Below are positions 7,195 to 15,364 of a stretch of 26,630 bases of DNA, piece by piece. Location of the stretch: assembly GCA_900766575.1 (NCBI GenBank), contig CAAFVW010000140.1, forward strand, positions 1 through 26,630, written 5' to 3'. The translations under genes were made by a program, and so were the position numbers. Below the pieces are notes generated by a model. The model did no database searches and was not told the DNA's origin. It worked only from the letters and a program-made list of their open reading frames with translations. The DNA comes from Lachnospiraceae bacterium. Its GTDB lineage: Bacteria > Bacillota > Clostridia > Lachnospirales > Lachnospiraceae. Positions within the stretch are counted from its first letter, which is position 1. Each line of letters begins with the position of its first letter.

Positions 7195-8169
7195 CTACAA
7201 CTCATCCGGGAAAATTTCATACACACCGCGGGTCAGCTCGTCCATTTTCTCCATCGTATTGATGGTCTGGCGAAAATGAGCCGAATGGGGCATCCCCACT
7301 GTATACCAGGACAGGTGCTTGCGCATCTCCCGGACACCGGTGTATTCCCCCTTATATTCCAACTGCAATGCCGCATGGCGCAGGATCAGTTCCCGTTTCT
7401 CCCGGTTCGTGGGTCTCGCCGGAACCGTGCCATTCTCCAGATAGGATACGACCTCCCGGAAGATCCAGGGATTCCCTTCTGCCGCACGTCCAATCATGAC
7501 ACCATCACAACCGGTCTGTTCCATAATCGCTTTCGCTTTCTCCGGACTGTCCACATCACCGTTGCCAATGACCGGAATCTTCACCGCATTTTTCACCTGA
7601 GCGATAATATCCCAGTCTGCCTGCCCACTGTAGTACTGGGCTCTGGTCCGTCCGTGCACCGCTACGGCTGCCACGCCGCAGGCTTCCGCAATCTTCGCAA
7701 TCTCCACGGCATTTACATGGTCATCATCGAAACCCTTGCGGATCTTTACCGTTACCGGTTTGTGAATGGCTTTCACCAGTGCCGTCAGAATCTGCTCCAC
7801 CAGCTTCGGATCCTTCATCAGGGCAGAACCTTCCCCATTATTCACGACCTTGGGCACCGGGCACCCCATATTCAGATCCAGAATGGAAAAAGGCCGTTCT
7901 TCAATACGTTTCGCCATCTCTGACAGTATCTGCGGATCTGAGCCGAATAGCTGCAAGGAAGCCGGAACCTCATCCGGATGAATCTCCATGAGGCTGTCTG
8001 TATTTTTATTGTTATAATATATTGCCTTGGCACTGACCATTTCCATACACACCAGTGCTGCCCCCATTTCTCTGCATAGCAGACGAAATGGCAGGTCGGA
8101 TACGCCTGCCATAGGTGCCAGGATGATGGGGTTATCCAGAGTCACATTACCAATCTGTAATTTCTTCAT
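7195..8169 (-). CDS. dusB: tRNA-dihydrouridine synthase
   Basis: FMN enzyme that reduces specific uridines in the D-loop of tRNA with NADPH. The N-terminal TIM barrel shows the flavin-binding start LAPMAGVSDLPFR, the catalytic loop LNMGCPVPKV with C103, then IRKGFD, HGRTRAQ, the phosphate-binding GNGDVDSPEKA and IGRAAEGNPWIF. A small helical C-terminal domain ends the protein. Total length is 324 residues with the start at 8169, chosen because GAGGAAGG lies just before it. The earlier ATG at 8199 would overlap coaX and has no ribosome binding site. It starts ten bases after the coaX stop. It resembles the DusB type; which tRNA position it modifies cannot be told from sequence. Confidence 0.93.
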   Translation of the reverse strand: MKKLQIGNVTLDNPIILAPMAGVSDLPFRLLCREMGAALVCMEMVSAKAIYYNNKNTDSLMEIHPDEVPASLQLFGSDPQILSEMAKRIEERPFSILDLNMGCPVPKVVNNGEGSALMKDPKLVEQILTALVKAIHKPVTVKIRKGFDDDHVNAVEIAKIAEACGVAAVAVHGRTRAQYYSGQADWDIIAQVKNAVKIPVIGNGDVDSPEKAKAIMEQTGCDGVMIGRAAEGNPWIFREVVSYLENGTVPARPTNREKRELILRHAALQLEYKGEYTGVREMRKHLSWYTVGMPHSAHFRQTINTMEKMDELTRGVYEIFPDEL

Positions 8170-8179
8170 GCCTTCCTCA

Positions 8180-8950
8180 TCAATGTCTGTTTTTATCATA
8201 AATAATTCTAAGTCCGTCCAAAGTCAGCGAGCTGTCATAGATATCAATGCTATCGGTCTCGTCTGCGATGACACGTCCCAGGCCTCCGGTTGCTACAACT
8301 TTCAGATTATCAAGTCCGCTCTCTTCCTTTACCTTGCGGATAATATATTCTGTCTGTCCGATCTGTCCGTACATCAGTCCCGCCTGCATACTGGTGATGG
8401 TCTCCTGCGCCAGAATAGACTTCGGTTTACGGATCTCGATGTTCGGCAGCTTGGCGGTCTCCTTCCACAGAGCTTCTGAGCTGATCCGGATACCGGGGGC
8501 GGTAATTCCCGCTGTAAAACGCCCATCCTCCGTGATCAGGTCATAGGTGGTCGCTGTGCCGAAATCCAGTACCAGTACCGGTCCGCCGTATTTCACATAG
8601 GCAGCCACAGCATCTACGATACGATCTGCACCGATTCCACGGGGATCCTCCGTAGCGACCTTAATACCGCTCTTTACCCCGGGTCCTACGATCAACGGTT
8701 TGGTCTTGAGATAACGGATAATGGAACTGGTCAGAGAATGCATCACATCCGGCACTACGCTGGCAATAATGGTTCCCTCGATATCCGTGATCTCAATGCC
8801 ATTATTTTTCAACAGCTGAGTGATCATAATCCCGTATTCATCGGAGGTTCTGGGAGTCTTCGTCATGATCCGGAAGGTAGCCTCCAGCTTTTGTCCGCGG
8901 AAGACACCCATGGTCATATTCGTATTGCCTACATCAATGACAAAAATCAT
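8180..8950 (-). CDS. coaX: Type III pantothenate kinase
   Basis: CoaX phosphorylates pantothenate, the first step of coenzyme A synthesis. It belongs to the ASKHA fold and is not inhibited by CoA. The 256-residue protein opens with the phosphate-loop MIFVIDVGNTNMTMGVF (D6 in the DVGNTN motif). It then shows GADRIVDAVAAY, the second nucleotide loop LVLDFGTATTYDLI and a C-terminal GGLGRVIA segment, all diagnostic of this type. Its ATG overlaps the stop of the upstream gene by four bases (ATGA), indicating translational coupling, and dusB follows ten bases after its stop. Confidence 0.96.
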   Translation of the reverse strand: MIFVIDVGNTNMTMGVFRGQKLEATFRIMTKTPRTSDEYGIMITQLLKNNGIEITDIEGTIIASVVPDVMHSLTSSIIRYLKTKPLIVGPGVKSGIKVATEDPRGIGADRIVDAVAAYVKYGGPVLVLDFGTATTYDLITEDGRFTAGITAPGIRISSEALWKETAKLPNIEIRKPKSILAQETITSMQAGLMYGQIGQTEYIIRKVKEESGLDNLKVVATGGLGRVIADETDSIDIYDSSLTLDGLRIIYDKNRH

Positions 8951-9309
8951 TCGCCGTCCTCCTCATCCAAAAGTGCGGACACATCTTCTTTCTTGATAAA
9001 CACACGGTAATACAGACTTAAAGATTCAAACAGTTCCTGTCTGTTCTTACGAATCTCGGAGATCAACAACCCGGAAGAGATCTCATCATAGTAAATGTCA
9101 TCATCCTCCGCATTGGTCTCCATGACTACATTGCCGTCTTCCTCGAAAGCAATAGTGAATACACCTCCCACTTCCTCGGTAAAAAGCACACAGATAATAT
9201 GCAGTTCCTCCTTGATGGATTCCGGAATCATCTTAAATTGTTCTTCGTTAAAATAATATTTCTTCTCATAGGCATTAGCGCCGCAGAGTACGATCTTGTT
9301 TTCGTCCAT
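8947..9309 (-). CDS. Conserved small acidic protein, probably DUF6145 family
   Basis: A 120-residue acidic protein with no membrane segment. It starts MDENKIVLCGANAYEKKYYFN, has a central beta-rich part (ICVLFTEEVGGVFTIAFE) and a very acidic middle (NAEDDDIYYDE), and ends in an acidic tail. I associate this pattern and its place beside birA and coaX with the Lachnospiraceae family DUF6145, from memory and not checked. No enzymatic motif is visible. It follows birA after 51 bases and overlaps coaX by four bases, so it is co-translated with coaX. A role connected with biotin or CoA metabolism would be only a guess from position. Confidence 0.85.
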   Translation of the reverse strand: MDENKIVLCGANAYEKKYYFNEEQFKMIPESIKEELHIICVLFTEEVGGVFTIAFEEDGNVVMETNAEDDDIYYDEISSGLLISEIRKNRQELFESLSLYYRVFIKKEDVSALLDEEDGE

Positions 9310-9360
9310 ACTTCTGTCCTGTTCCTGATTACTGACTTTTCTGAATAGTTCTACCCTCTG

Positions 9361-10401
9361 TTACACATACCCGTACACGCCCCGCACGGATACCTCTCCG
9401 GCATAAACTTCCTCGATATTGCCGTCCTGCCGTTCTACCAGAAGTTCTCCCTGGTCATTGATGCCTCTGGCGATACCGCGGTATTCTCCCTTGGGATCCA
9501 GAACGCACACCTCTCTGTCCTGATTTACTAAAAGTTTGGCATAAGATGCCCGCAGCCCCTTCAGATCATGGGTCTGTAAAAAGATTGCATAATCTTCCTC
9601 GAAGGCTTCCATAATATCCGCGATCAGCTGACTGCGGGAGATCCGGAAGCCACACTGCTCATCAATAGCTGCCGCTTTGTCCCGGATTTCTTCCGGGAAT
9701 TCCTGCTTACGCACATTGATGCCGACACCGATCACGATATGCTGGATGTAGCTCTGCTCCATGCTCATCTCTGTAAGAATTCCGCAGACTTTTTTACCAT
9801 CCACCACGATATCATTGGGCCATTTGATTCCAACTTTAGCTGCTTCTTCACTGTCACGGCGCAACGTCTGACGGATGCCCTTTGCTACCGCCAGTGCCAT
9901 GACCAGCGTCAGCATCGGCGCACAGTCTGCCGCGAAATCCGGTTTTAACAACAGCGTGTAGTAAATATTGATCCCGGATGGGCTCTCCCATCCGCGGCCT
10001 CGCCGGCCCCTGCCGGCTGTCTGTTTATCCGCTACCACCAACAGTCCGCTCTCCGCGCCCTGCTCTGCTTCCTGCTTGGCACGGATATTGGTGGAATCAA
10101 TGCTGTCAAAAAAGAGTAAGGGCTGCCCCACCCATTTCGTCTTCAATCTGCTCTGGATGTCCGCCTGATTATAGACTTCCTCTGTCTGATCCACCAGACG
10201 GTAGCCGCGGTTCTGTACCGCTTCAATGACATAGCCTTCTTTTTTCAGTTGTCCGATGGCTTTCCATACTGCGGTTCTCGACACGCCGAACTGTTCGCAG
10301 AGCTCCTGCCCGGAGACATATCCTTCCGTCTCCGGTGCTCCTGCTGCCACCAGCTCCTTTTTTTCCCGAAGGAGCTCTAATATCTTTGCTTTCATACTCA
10401 T
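9361..10401 (-). CDS. birA: Bifunctional biotin-protein ligase / biotin operon repressor
   Basis: BirA activates biotin with ATP to biotinyl-AMP and attaches it to carboxylase carrier proteins. With a DNA-binding domain it also represses biotin genes. Residues about 28-70 form a winged helix-turn-helix (VSGQELCEQFGVSRTAVWKA), so this is the regulatory class II type. The ligase domain has the adenylate loop GRGRRGRGW (130-138) and KWPNDI. An SH3-like C-terminal domain ends at residue 346. The ATG at 10401 overlaps the argF stop (ATGA); a second ATG two codons on is an alternative. No BirA operator-like palindrome was seen in this window, so its DNA targets are elsewhere. Confidence 0.95.
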   Translation of the reverse strand: MSMKAKILELLREKKELVAAGAPETEGYVSGQELCEQFGVSRTAVWKAIGQLKKEGYVIEAVQNRGYRLVDQTEEVYNQADIQSRLKTKWVGQPLLFFDSIDSTNIRAKQEAEQGAESGLLVVADKQTAGRGRRGRGWESPSGINIYYTLLLKPDFAADCAPMLTLVMALAVAKGIRQTLRRDSEEAAKVGIKWPNDIVVDGKKVCGILTEMSMEQSYIQHIVIGVGINVRKQEFPEEIRDKAAAIDEQCGFRISRSQLIADIMEAFEEDYAIFLQTHDLKGLRASYAKLLVNQDREVCVLDPKGEYRGIARGINDQGELLVERQDGNIEEVYAGEVSVRGVYGYV

Positions 10402-11381
10402 AAAGTTGCCGCCATCACTGCCTTGATCGTATGCATACGATTCTCAGCCTCTTCGAATACCAGAGACTGCCTGGATTCAAATACTTCATCGGTTACTTCC
10501 ATCTCGGTGATGCCGAAGCGCTCACCCATCTGAGCACCAATCTTGGTCTTCAGATCATGGAATGCAGGGAGGCAATGCATGAAGATTGCCTGCTCTCCGG
10601 CGTTATCCATGACTGCTTTATTTACCTGATAAGGAGACAATTCCTTAATACGCTCGGTCCATACCTCATCCGGCTCGCCCATAGATACCCACACGTCGGT
10701 ATAAATAACGTCTGCACCGGCAGTACCTGCTTTTACATCCTCGGTTAGGGTAATGCTGCCACCGGTCTGTGCCGCAATGGCCTCACACTCTGCTACCAGC
10801 TCCTTCGCCGGGAAATATTCAGCCGTGGTACATGCAGTAAAATGCATTCCCATCTTCGCACAGGCTACCATCAGGGAATTTCCCATGTTGTAACGGGCAT
10901 CTCCCATGTAAGTCATACGGATTCCCTTCAGATGTCCAAAATGCTCACGGATGGTCAGAAGGTCTGCCAGCATCTGTGTAGGGTGAAATTCATTGGTCAG
11001 ACCGTTCCATACGGGAACCTTGGAATATTTTGCCAGTTCTTCTACGATATCCTGTCCGAAACCACGGTATTCGATACCTTCAAACATCCCTGCCAGTACT
11101 CTTGCAGTATCTGCAATACTTTCTTTCTTACCGATCTGGGAACCGGTGGGATCCAGATATGTCGTTCCCATTCCCAAATCATGGGCGGCCACTTCAAAGG
11201 CACATCTGGTACGGGTACTGGTCTTCTCGAAAATCAGCGCTACATTCTTACCGCGGAGAGTATCTACAGGGATTCCCTTTTTCTTCTTATCCTTCAGGTC
11301 TGCCGCCAGATCCAGCAGATATTCAATCTCTTCCGGTGTAAAATCCAGTAATTTTAAAAAATCGCGTCCTTTTAAATTCAT
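10398..11381 (-). CDS. argF: Ornithine carbamoyltransferase
   Basis: The enzyme joins ornithine and carbamoyl phosphate to citrulline in arginine biosynthesis. It is 327 residues, normal for the family. The carbamoyl-phosphate site is FEKTSTRTR (S55-T56-R57-T58-R59), followed by HPTQ (133-136), the ornithine-side segment WVSMGEP and the catalytic HCLP (269-272). The start at 11381 is chosen because AGAGGAG lies directly upstream; the frame is open to 11450 without such a site. No arginine deiminase or carbamate kinase gene is adjacent, so an anabolic role is favoured over a catabolic one (arcB). It is the first gene after the 11449-11477 promoter, and birA overlaps its end. Confidence 0.95.
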   Translation of the reverse strand: MNLKGRDFLKLLDFTPEEIEYLLDLAADLKDKKKKGIPVDTLRGKNVALIFEKTSTRTRCAFEVAAHDLGMGTTYLDPTGSQIGKKESIADTARVLAGMFEGIEYRGFGQDIVEELAKYSKVPVWNGLTNEFHPTQMLADLLTIREHFGHLKGIRMTYMGDARYNMGNSLMVACAKMGMHFTACTTAEYFPAKELVAECEAIAAQTGGSITLTEDVKAGTAGADVIYTDVWVSMGEPDEVWTERIKELSPYQVNKAVMDNAGEQAIFMHCLPAFHDLKTKIGAQMGERFGITEMEVTDEVFESRQSLVFEEAENRMHTIKAVMAATL

Positions 11382-11429
11382 AATGCTCCTCTTTTCCGAA
11401 GCTTTGTGCCTCTGTAATTGCTTTGACTC

Positions 11430-11460
11430 TGAATAGTTATATATAATCAATATATTTCAT
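11430..11460 (-). promoter_or_regulatory. ARG-box-like sequence upstream of argF
   Basis: The AT-rich stretch contains TGAATA at the left, TCAATATATTTCAT at the right and near-symmetrical AT in between. This resembles degenerate halves of the ArgR/AhrC operator (TGAATWWWWATTCA). It overlaps the -10 box of the argF promoter and lies in front of an arginine biosynthesis gene, where repression by arginine would be expected. The match is imperfect and AT-rich DNA gives chance hits. Confidence 0.35.
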
Positions 11461-11477
11461 TATCGAGCGTTTTTCAA
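11449..11477 (-). promoter_or_regulatory. Sigma-A type promoter for argF cluster
   Basis: On the minus strand TTGAAA (11477-11472) and TATATT (11454-11449) are separated by 17 bases. It begins 20 bases after the SPFH gene's stop and lies about 70 bases upstream of argF. No other equally good promoter was found between argF and lysS. Confidence 0.65.
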
Positions 11478-11496
11478 GCGGCTATGACTTTTCTTA

Positions 11497-12423
11497 CTAT
11501 TCTGCTTTCCTGCCTGTAGCTGCCTTGAAAGTCTCCGCTACACTGGCAATTCCCTGCAGCTCTGAGGGAAGAAGGATCGTAGTAGCCTGACCATCTGCCA
11601 CTTTCTCGAAAGCTTCCAGGCTCTTTAACTTCAATACTGCGGCATCCGCGCCTGCTTCCTTCAGCATCTTGATACCATCGGCATTCGCCTGCTGTACCTT
11701 GAGGATGGCTTCGGCTTCACCCTCTGCCTCACGGATCATCTTCTCCTTCTCCGCTTCTGCACGGAGGATCGCTGCCTGTTTGTCTGCCTCTGCGCGAAGA
11801 ATTGCAGATTCCTTGGCACCTTCTGCTTCCAGGATCTTTGCTTTCTTCTCACCTTCGGCCCGGGTAACAGCTTCACGTCTCTCTCGCTCTGCCTTCATCT
11901 GTTTCTCCATGGCATTCTGGATCTCTGCGGGAGGAATGATGTTCTTCAGCTCCACACGATTCACCTTGATACCCCAGGGATCCGTAGCGATATCCAGTGC
12001 CGCACGCATCTTGGTGTTAATCGTCTCACGGGAAGTCAGTGTCTGATCCAGTTCCAGATCACCAATGATATTACGCAGAGTGGTGGCAGTCAGATTCTCA
12101 ATCGCCATCATGGGATTCTCTACGCCGTAGGTGAACAGCTTGGGATCGGTGATCTGGTAGAAGACTACCGTATCGATCCGCATGGTTACATTATCTTTGG
12201 TGATTACGGGCTGGGGCGGGAAATCCGCTACCTGCTCTTTTAAATTGACTTTTCTGGCAACCCTATCAATAAAAGGTACCTTCAGGTGGAATCCTACTGA
12301 CCAGGTTCCCTGATAAGCGCCCAGACGCTCGATAACATAAGCCTGCGCCTGCGGTACGATCTTAATACAGGATACAAAGATCCATAAGATCAAAACAACT
12401 ACTACGATTAAAACTGCTCCCAT
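11497..12423 (-). CDS. SPFH/Band 7 membrane protein (stomatin/flotillin-like)
   Basis: The 308-residue protein has an N-terminal membrane anchor (about residues 2-20, MGAVLIVVVVLILWIFVSC). It is followed by a Band 7 domain (YVIERLGAYQGTWSVGFHLK..., to about 190), a long Ala/Glu/Lys coiled coil with repeats of the AEGEKKAKILEAEG kind, and a C-terminal helical part. This matches the QmcA/stomatin group, whose members form large oligomers at the membrane and partner with NfeD proteins in membrane organisation or quality control. The start at 12423 follows GGAGG. nfeD lies just upstream, supporting the pairing. The stop TAG is followed in frame by TAA. Confidence 0.9.
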   Translation of the reverse strand: MGAVLIVVVVLILWIFVSCIKIVPQAQAYVIERLGAYQGTWSVGFHLKVPFIDRVARKVNLKEQVADFPPQPVITKDNVTMRIDTVVFYQITDPKLFTYGVENPMMAIENLTATTLRNIIGDLELDQTLTSRETINTKMRAALDIATDPWGIKVNRVELKNIIPPAEIQNAMEKQMKAERERREAVTRAEGEKKAKILEAEGAKESAILRAEADKQAAILRAEAEKEKMIREAEGEAEAILKVQQANADGIKMLKEAGADAAVLKLKSLEAFEKVADGQATTILLPSELQGIASVAETFKAATGRKAE

Positions 12424-12528
12424 TTTTCCTCCTTCTGCGTGCGTATGCACGCTGCGTACCCATTGCTTTCTGTACTATCCTGCCCCGGTACGCGCATTCC
12501 CTCATGCATCTGTGTTACTACACGATTC

Positions 12529-13008
12529 TCAATTCTGTGACTCTGGTACATTCTCGGTGACTTTCGCCATCTGCGGATCCTCTTTGACGATCAGCTTAAC
12601 ACCGCTGACTGCCACGATATCCACCACAGTTCCGGGCTGTAAATTCAATCCGTCCTCTTCGGTTCTGGCGCTCCATTCCTGTCCGCCTACCGTTACCTGC
12701 CCGATGCCCTTGAGATTATCGACCTCACTGGTCACGATTGCCTGTCTGCCAATCATACTTTCCACATTTGTCCTTACGCGGTCTTTGTTGAAATATCTGA
12801 CAGCGATAGGTCTGGTGAAAAATAACAATACCAGAGACACTGCGAAAAATAACAGGATCTGCAGCCAGACCGGTGCCTGCAATGCGGCGGCGATTACTGC
12901 CACGGCAGCGCCTCCGGCGAACCAGATGCTCGTCAGTCCCAGGGTAGCAACCTCCACACCGATTGATACGATCAGTACCACAAGCCACAAGGTTACCATT
13001 TCACTCAT
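12529..13008 (-). CDS. NfeD family membrane protein
   Basis: A 159-residue short NfeD. Two or three hydrophobic helices (about 4-22, 27-43 and 46-65) are followed by the soluble OB-fold C-terminal domain (about 85-145, with IGRQAIVTSEVDNLKGIGQVTV and the VDIVAVSG segment typical of the family). These proteins work with SPFH proteins such as the one encoded next; the short form lacks the ClpP-like protease domain. A good site, AAAGGAG, precedes the start at 13008. The gap to the SPFH gene is about 105 bases and contains a GCGTGC/GCACGC hairpin just before the latter's ribosome binding site. Confidence 0.9.
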   Translation of the reverse strand: MSEMVTLWLVVLIVSIGVEVATLGLTSIWFAGGAAVAVIAAALQAPVWLQILLFFAVSLVLLFFTRPIAVRYFNKDRVRTNVESMIGRQAIVTSEVDNLKGIGQVTVGGQEWSARTEEDGLNLQPGTVVDIVAVSGVKLIVKEDPQMAKVTENVPESQN

Positions 13009-13040
13009 GTGATCACTCCTTTGGTTTTGTAGTTGTATCC

Positions 13041-13069
13041 AGTGTACTACAAATCATTCCCTGTGACAA
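13041..13069 (-). promoter_or_regulatory. Sigma-A type promoter for nfeD-SPFH
   Basis: On the minus strand TTGTCA (13069-13064) and TACACT (13046-13041) are spaced by 17 bases, about 33 bases upstream of the nfeD start. It lies just past the strong terminator at 13145-13209, so the pair forms its own unit. Confidence 0.65.
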
Positions 13070-13144
13070 CCGCTATTCCCGCACGATACCATATCCTATT
13101 ATGCAGGAGATTCCCGGACCTGTTTCCCACTGCTGTCACAATAT

Positions 13145-13209
13145 AAAAACAGAACGAAATATCCCTGGGGGAGTAACCTCCCCACTTAGGGTATTCCGTT
13201 CTGTTTTTT
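13145..13209. terminator. Strong two-way intrinsic terminator
   Basis: The long arms start AAAACAGAACG on the left and end CGTTCTGTTTT on the right. They continue through ATCCCT/AGGGTAT to GGGGAG/CTCCCC around a TAAC loop. T tracts on both sides let it work in both directions. It ends the cell-wall hydrolase transcript. Confidence 0.9.
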
Positions 13210-13224
13210 ATAGGGTTCTTCGCT

Positions 13225-14325
13225 TTAGTAGAACACATGATTGCCGATGACCAGTCCGTCACGACCATTATTTCGTCTGAAATGTGTCAGATCTCCTACA
13301 TTGGATACCCCGGAAATTGCCTCTTCCGCAGCCTTGATGCAGCTTGCGGAAATCTTGCCGGATTCATATACGGTATTTACCTTACCGTTCAGTGCAGGAG
13401 TAAACTGTCCTGATGCATAAATAACACCATGGATACTGCTGGGATATGCTCCGCTTCGCACACGATTCATGACAACAGCGCCCACTGCCAGCTGACCTTC
13501 ATAGCTCTCGCAGCCTGCCTCACACTGGATCAGTGCCGCCAGCAGCTGTGTGGTATCTGCATCAGTAGTGTACTCACCGTAGTTCACATGACGCTTTGCC
13601 TCACGCTCTGCGGCTTCCCTTGCCTTGATTTCCTCCAGTGTCTCGCCGGAGTCAATCTGGAAATCCAGTGTTACGTATTCAGCAGACACATAGCCGTCTG
13701 CTCCCTCATAATCAATGCAGACCCATTCCGGATCACTGTTATCTACCACATCCACAATATCGTCTTTGGGCAGAAGTCCCAGTACACCGGCTTCCTGATC
13801 CGCTTCCGTTCTCACACGGAGGGTCTCCGTGTTGACCTGTGCGATCATTCTGCCTACATCATTGGCCAGTGCCCTGGCATCATCACCAAATAAGAGATAT
13901 TCGTCCTTGGCCCAGCCGATCAAAGTACCGGACTGGATCTTGGTCCAGCCGTCCTTACGCTCCAGGACCGTTCCACCACAGTCCTTGTAGAGCTTACCAA
14001 CCTTGTCTGCATCCTCACTGGCATCGCTTCGTACATTCACGGCATCCTTTACATTCGCCATAACCAGTCCGGATCCGATCTCCTCCTCGGAAGGGAAGGT
14101 CAGATTCAATGCCTTGACGGTGGCATTGATCACTTCCGTACTGGTTCTGGAACCGGGATCCAGAATGGATGCAATACCTCCGCTCAGATTGCTTGCATAA
14201 TTTCTCGTATTACCCGCCTGTGCGGTCATGCTCATTTGCATGCTCAGGAAGAAAGAACAGAGCAGTCCCACGCATACAACCAGCATTCTTCTGCTTTTTG
14301 TCATCTTGATACACGCCTTTCCCAC
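13225..14325 (-). CDS. Secreted cell-wall hydrolase with SH3-like repeats (SleB/CwlJ type)
   Basis: The exported protein has a basic N-terminus (MTKSRR) and a hydrophobic signal (about residues 14-37, ending TAQAG). Two bacterial SH3-like domains follow (about 87-147 with VNVRSDASEDADKVG, and 160-222 with LRVRTEADQEAGVLG), then a charged helix (226-245) and a C-terminal SleB-type hydrolase domain (257-366). The likely catalytic glutamate is E269 in IQCEAG. Family members cut peptidoglycan (lytic transglycosylase or amidase) in spore germination or vegetative wall turnover. The frame begins at a GTG (14325) after GGGGAA; the ATG at 14304 also gives a complete signal peptide and may be the true start. 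It has its own promoter and a WalR-box-like sequence, so a vegetative role is plausible. Confidence 0.88.
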   Translation of the reverse strand: MGKACIKMTKSRRMLVVCVGLLCSFFLSMQMSMTAQAGNTRNYASNLSGGIASILDPGSRTSTEVINATVKALNLTFPSEEEIGSGLVMANVKDAVNVRSDASEDADKVGKLYKDCGGTVLERKDGWTKIQSGTLIGWAKDEYLLFGDDARALANDVGRMIAQVNTETLRVRTEADQEAGVLGLLPKDDIVDVVDNSDPEWVCIDYEGADGYVSAEYVTLDFQIDSGETLEEIKAREAAEREAKRHVNYGEYTTDADTTQLLAALIQCEAGCESYEGQLAVGAVVMNRVRSGAYPSSIHGVIYASGQFTPALNGKVNTVYESGKISASCIKAAEEAISGVSNVGDLTHFRRNNGRDGLVIGNHVFY

Positions 14326-14409
14326 AGGTAAATTCCCCGGAGGGTTTCGTATGCCTGCGGCTTCCTCGGTGAATAGTATATGCTTTAATTATTAAATTTT
14401 TCACCGATT

Positions 14410-14435
14410 TGTTACATAAATGTTAAATTTGTTAC
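14410..14435 (+). promoter_or_regulatory. Candidate WalR (YycF) operator
   Basis: The plus strand reads TGTTAC-ATAAA-TGTTAA (14410-14426), a full match to the WalR consensus TGTWAH-N5-TGTWAH. It is followed three bases later by a third TGTTAC (14430-14435). It is placed at or just after the expected transcription start of the cell-wall hydrolase gene, on the strand opposite to it, a position that would suit repression. The wall-hydrolase context fits the known WalR regulon. Confidence 0.5.
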
Positions 14436-14442
14436 GCGGAAT

Positions 14443-14471
14443 ATCATAGCAGATGACATAATTTTTGTCAA
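14443..14471 (-). promoter_or_regulatory. Near-consensus sigma-A promoter for the cell-wall hydrolase gene
   Basis: On the minus strand the -35 box is a perfect TTGACA (14471-14466), the spacer is 17 bases and the -10 box is TATGAT (14448-14443). The predicted 5' leader is about 110-130 bases. Confidence 0.85.
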
Positions 14472-14502
14472 GTTTTGGGTTTTTTGCCCATTTTCAGGGC
14501 TT

Positions 14503-15300
14503 TTACATGCTTCTGGACTTTTCAATGCAGGCATCCATGGCATCCATCACTGCGGCTCGCATACCTTTTTCTTCCAGCACCTTGACAGCCTGAATCGTGG
14601 TTCCTCCGGGAGAGCACACCATGTCCTTCAGTTCCCCGGGATGTTTTCCGGTCTCCAGCACCATTCTGGCACTGCCGAGTACAGACTGGGCGGCGAATTC
14701 GTAAGCCTGCTTTCTGGGCATTCCGGCTGCCACAGCTTCATCCGCCATAGCCTCAATAAACATAAATACATAGGCCGGAGAGCTTCCGCTGACGCCTACG
14801 ACCACATCCATCAGCCGCTCCGGTACTACACTGGCAACACCAAAGGAACGTAATAAAGTCAACACCTGTTCCGTCTCTTCCTCCGTGACGTTATCACCCA
14901 CGCAGACGCCGGTACATCCCTCCAGCACCAGGGCCGGGGTATTGGGCATACAGCGGATCAGCTTTAACTCCGGTCTGTCAAAAGCCTCCCTCAGATATCC
15001 CAGTGTTCTTCCTGCCGCAATGCTGATAACCAACGTATCCGCAGCTACAACCTCTCTGATCTGCGCAATTACTTCCGGAAAAAAAACAGGTTTCACCGCA
15101 AGAAACAGAATGTCTGCCTGCTCTGCCACCGTTTTGTTATCCGTTGTTGTGGTAATACGAAATTTCGTTTTTACTTTTTCTGCTGTTGTTTCCGTTTTGG
15201 AAGAGCCAATGATATCTTCGGGAACAGCAATTCCTTTTTGCAGCATTCCTCCGATCATGGCAGTGGCCATATTTCCCAGTCCGATAAATCCGATTTTCAT
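14503..15300 (-). CDS. proC: Pyrroline-5-carboxylate reductase
   Basis: ProC reduces pyrroline-5-carboxylate to proline with NAD(P)H, the last step of proline synthesis. The 265-residue protein opens with the Rossmann motif IGFIGLGNMATAMIGG. It continues with FLAVKP, the substrate-binding region MPNTPALVLEGCTG, and the C-terminal helical dimer domain with SGSSPAYVFMFIEAMADEAV and CSPGGTTIQAVKVLE, all standard for the family. AGGAGG precedes the ATG. It lies 64 bases after the RNA methyltransferase gene and probably shares its transcript. No clear terminator was seen after it; the promoter of the next gene starts about 30 bases downstream. Confidence 0.96.
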   Translation of the reverse strand: MKIGFIGLGNMATAMIGGMLQKGIAVPEDIIGSSKTETTAEKVKTKFRITTTTDNKTVAEQADILFLAVKPVFFPEVIAQIREVVAADTLVISIAAGRTLGYLREAFDRPELKLIRCMPNTPALVLEGCTGVCVGDNVTEEETEQVLTLLRSFGVASVVPERLMDVVVGVSGSSPAYVFMFIEAMADEAVAAGMPRKQAYEFAAQSVLGSARMVLETGKHPGELKDMVCSPGGTTIQAVKVLEEKGMRAAVMDAMDACIEKSRSM

Positions 15301-15364
15301 AATCCTTGTCCTCCTGTTCCGATTCCCCGCAGATTTCCGGGTTTCTACTTATTTTATATACAGC

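Noticed and set aside
14466..14500. Hairpin GCCC...GGGC as proC terminator
   Set aside because: On the minus strand the stem is followed by A rather than T residues, so it would not work as an intrinsic terminator for proC.
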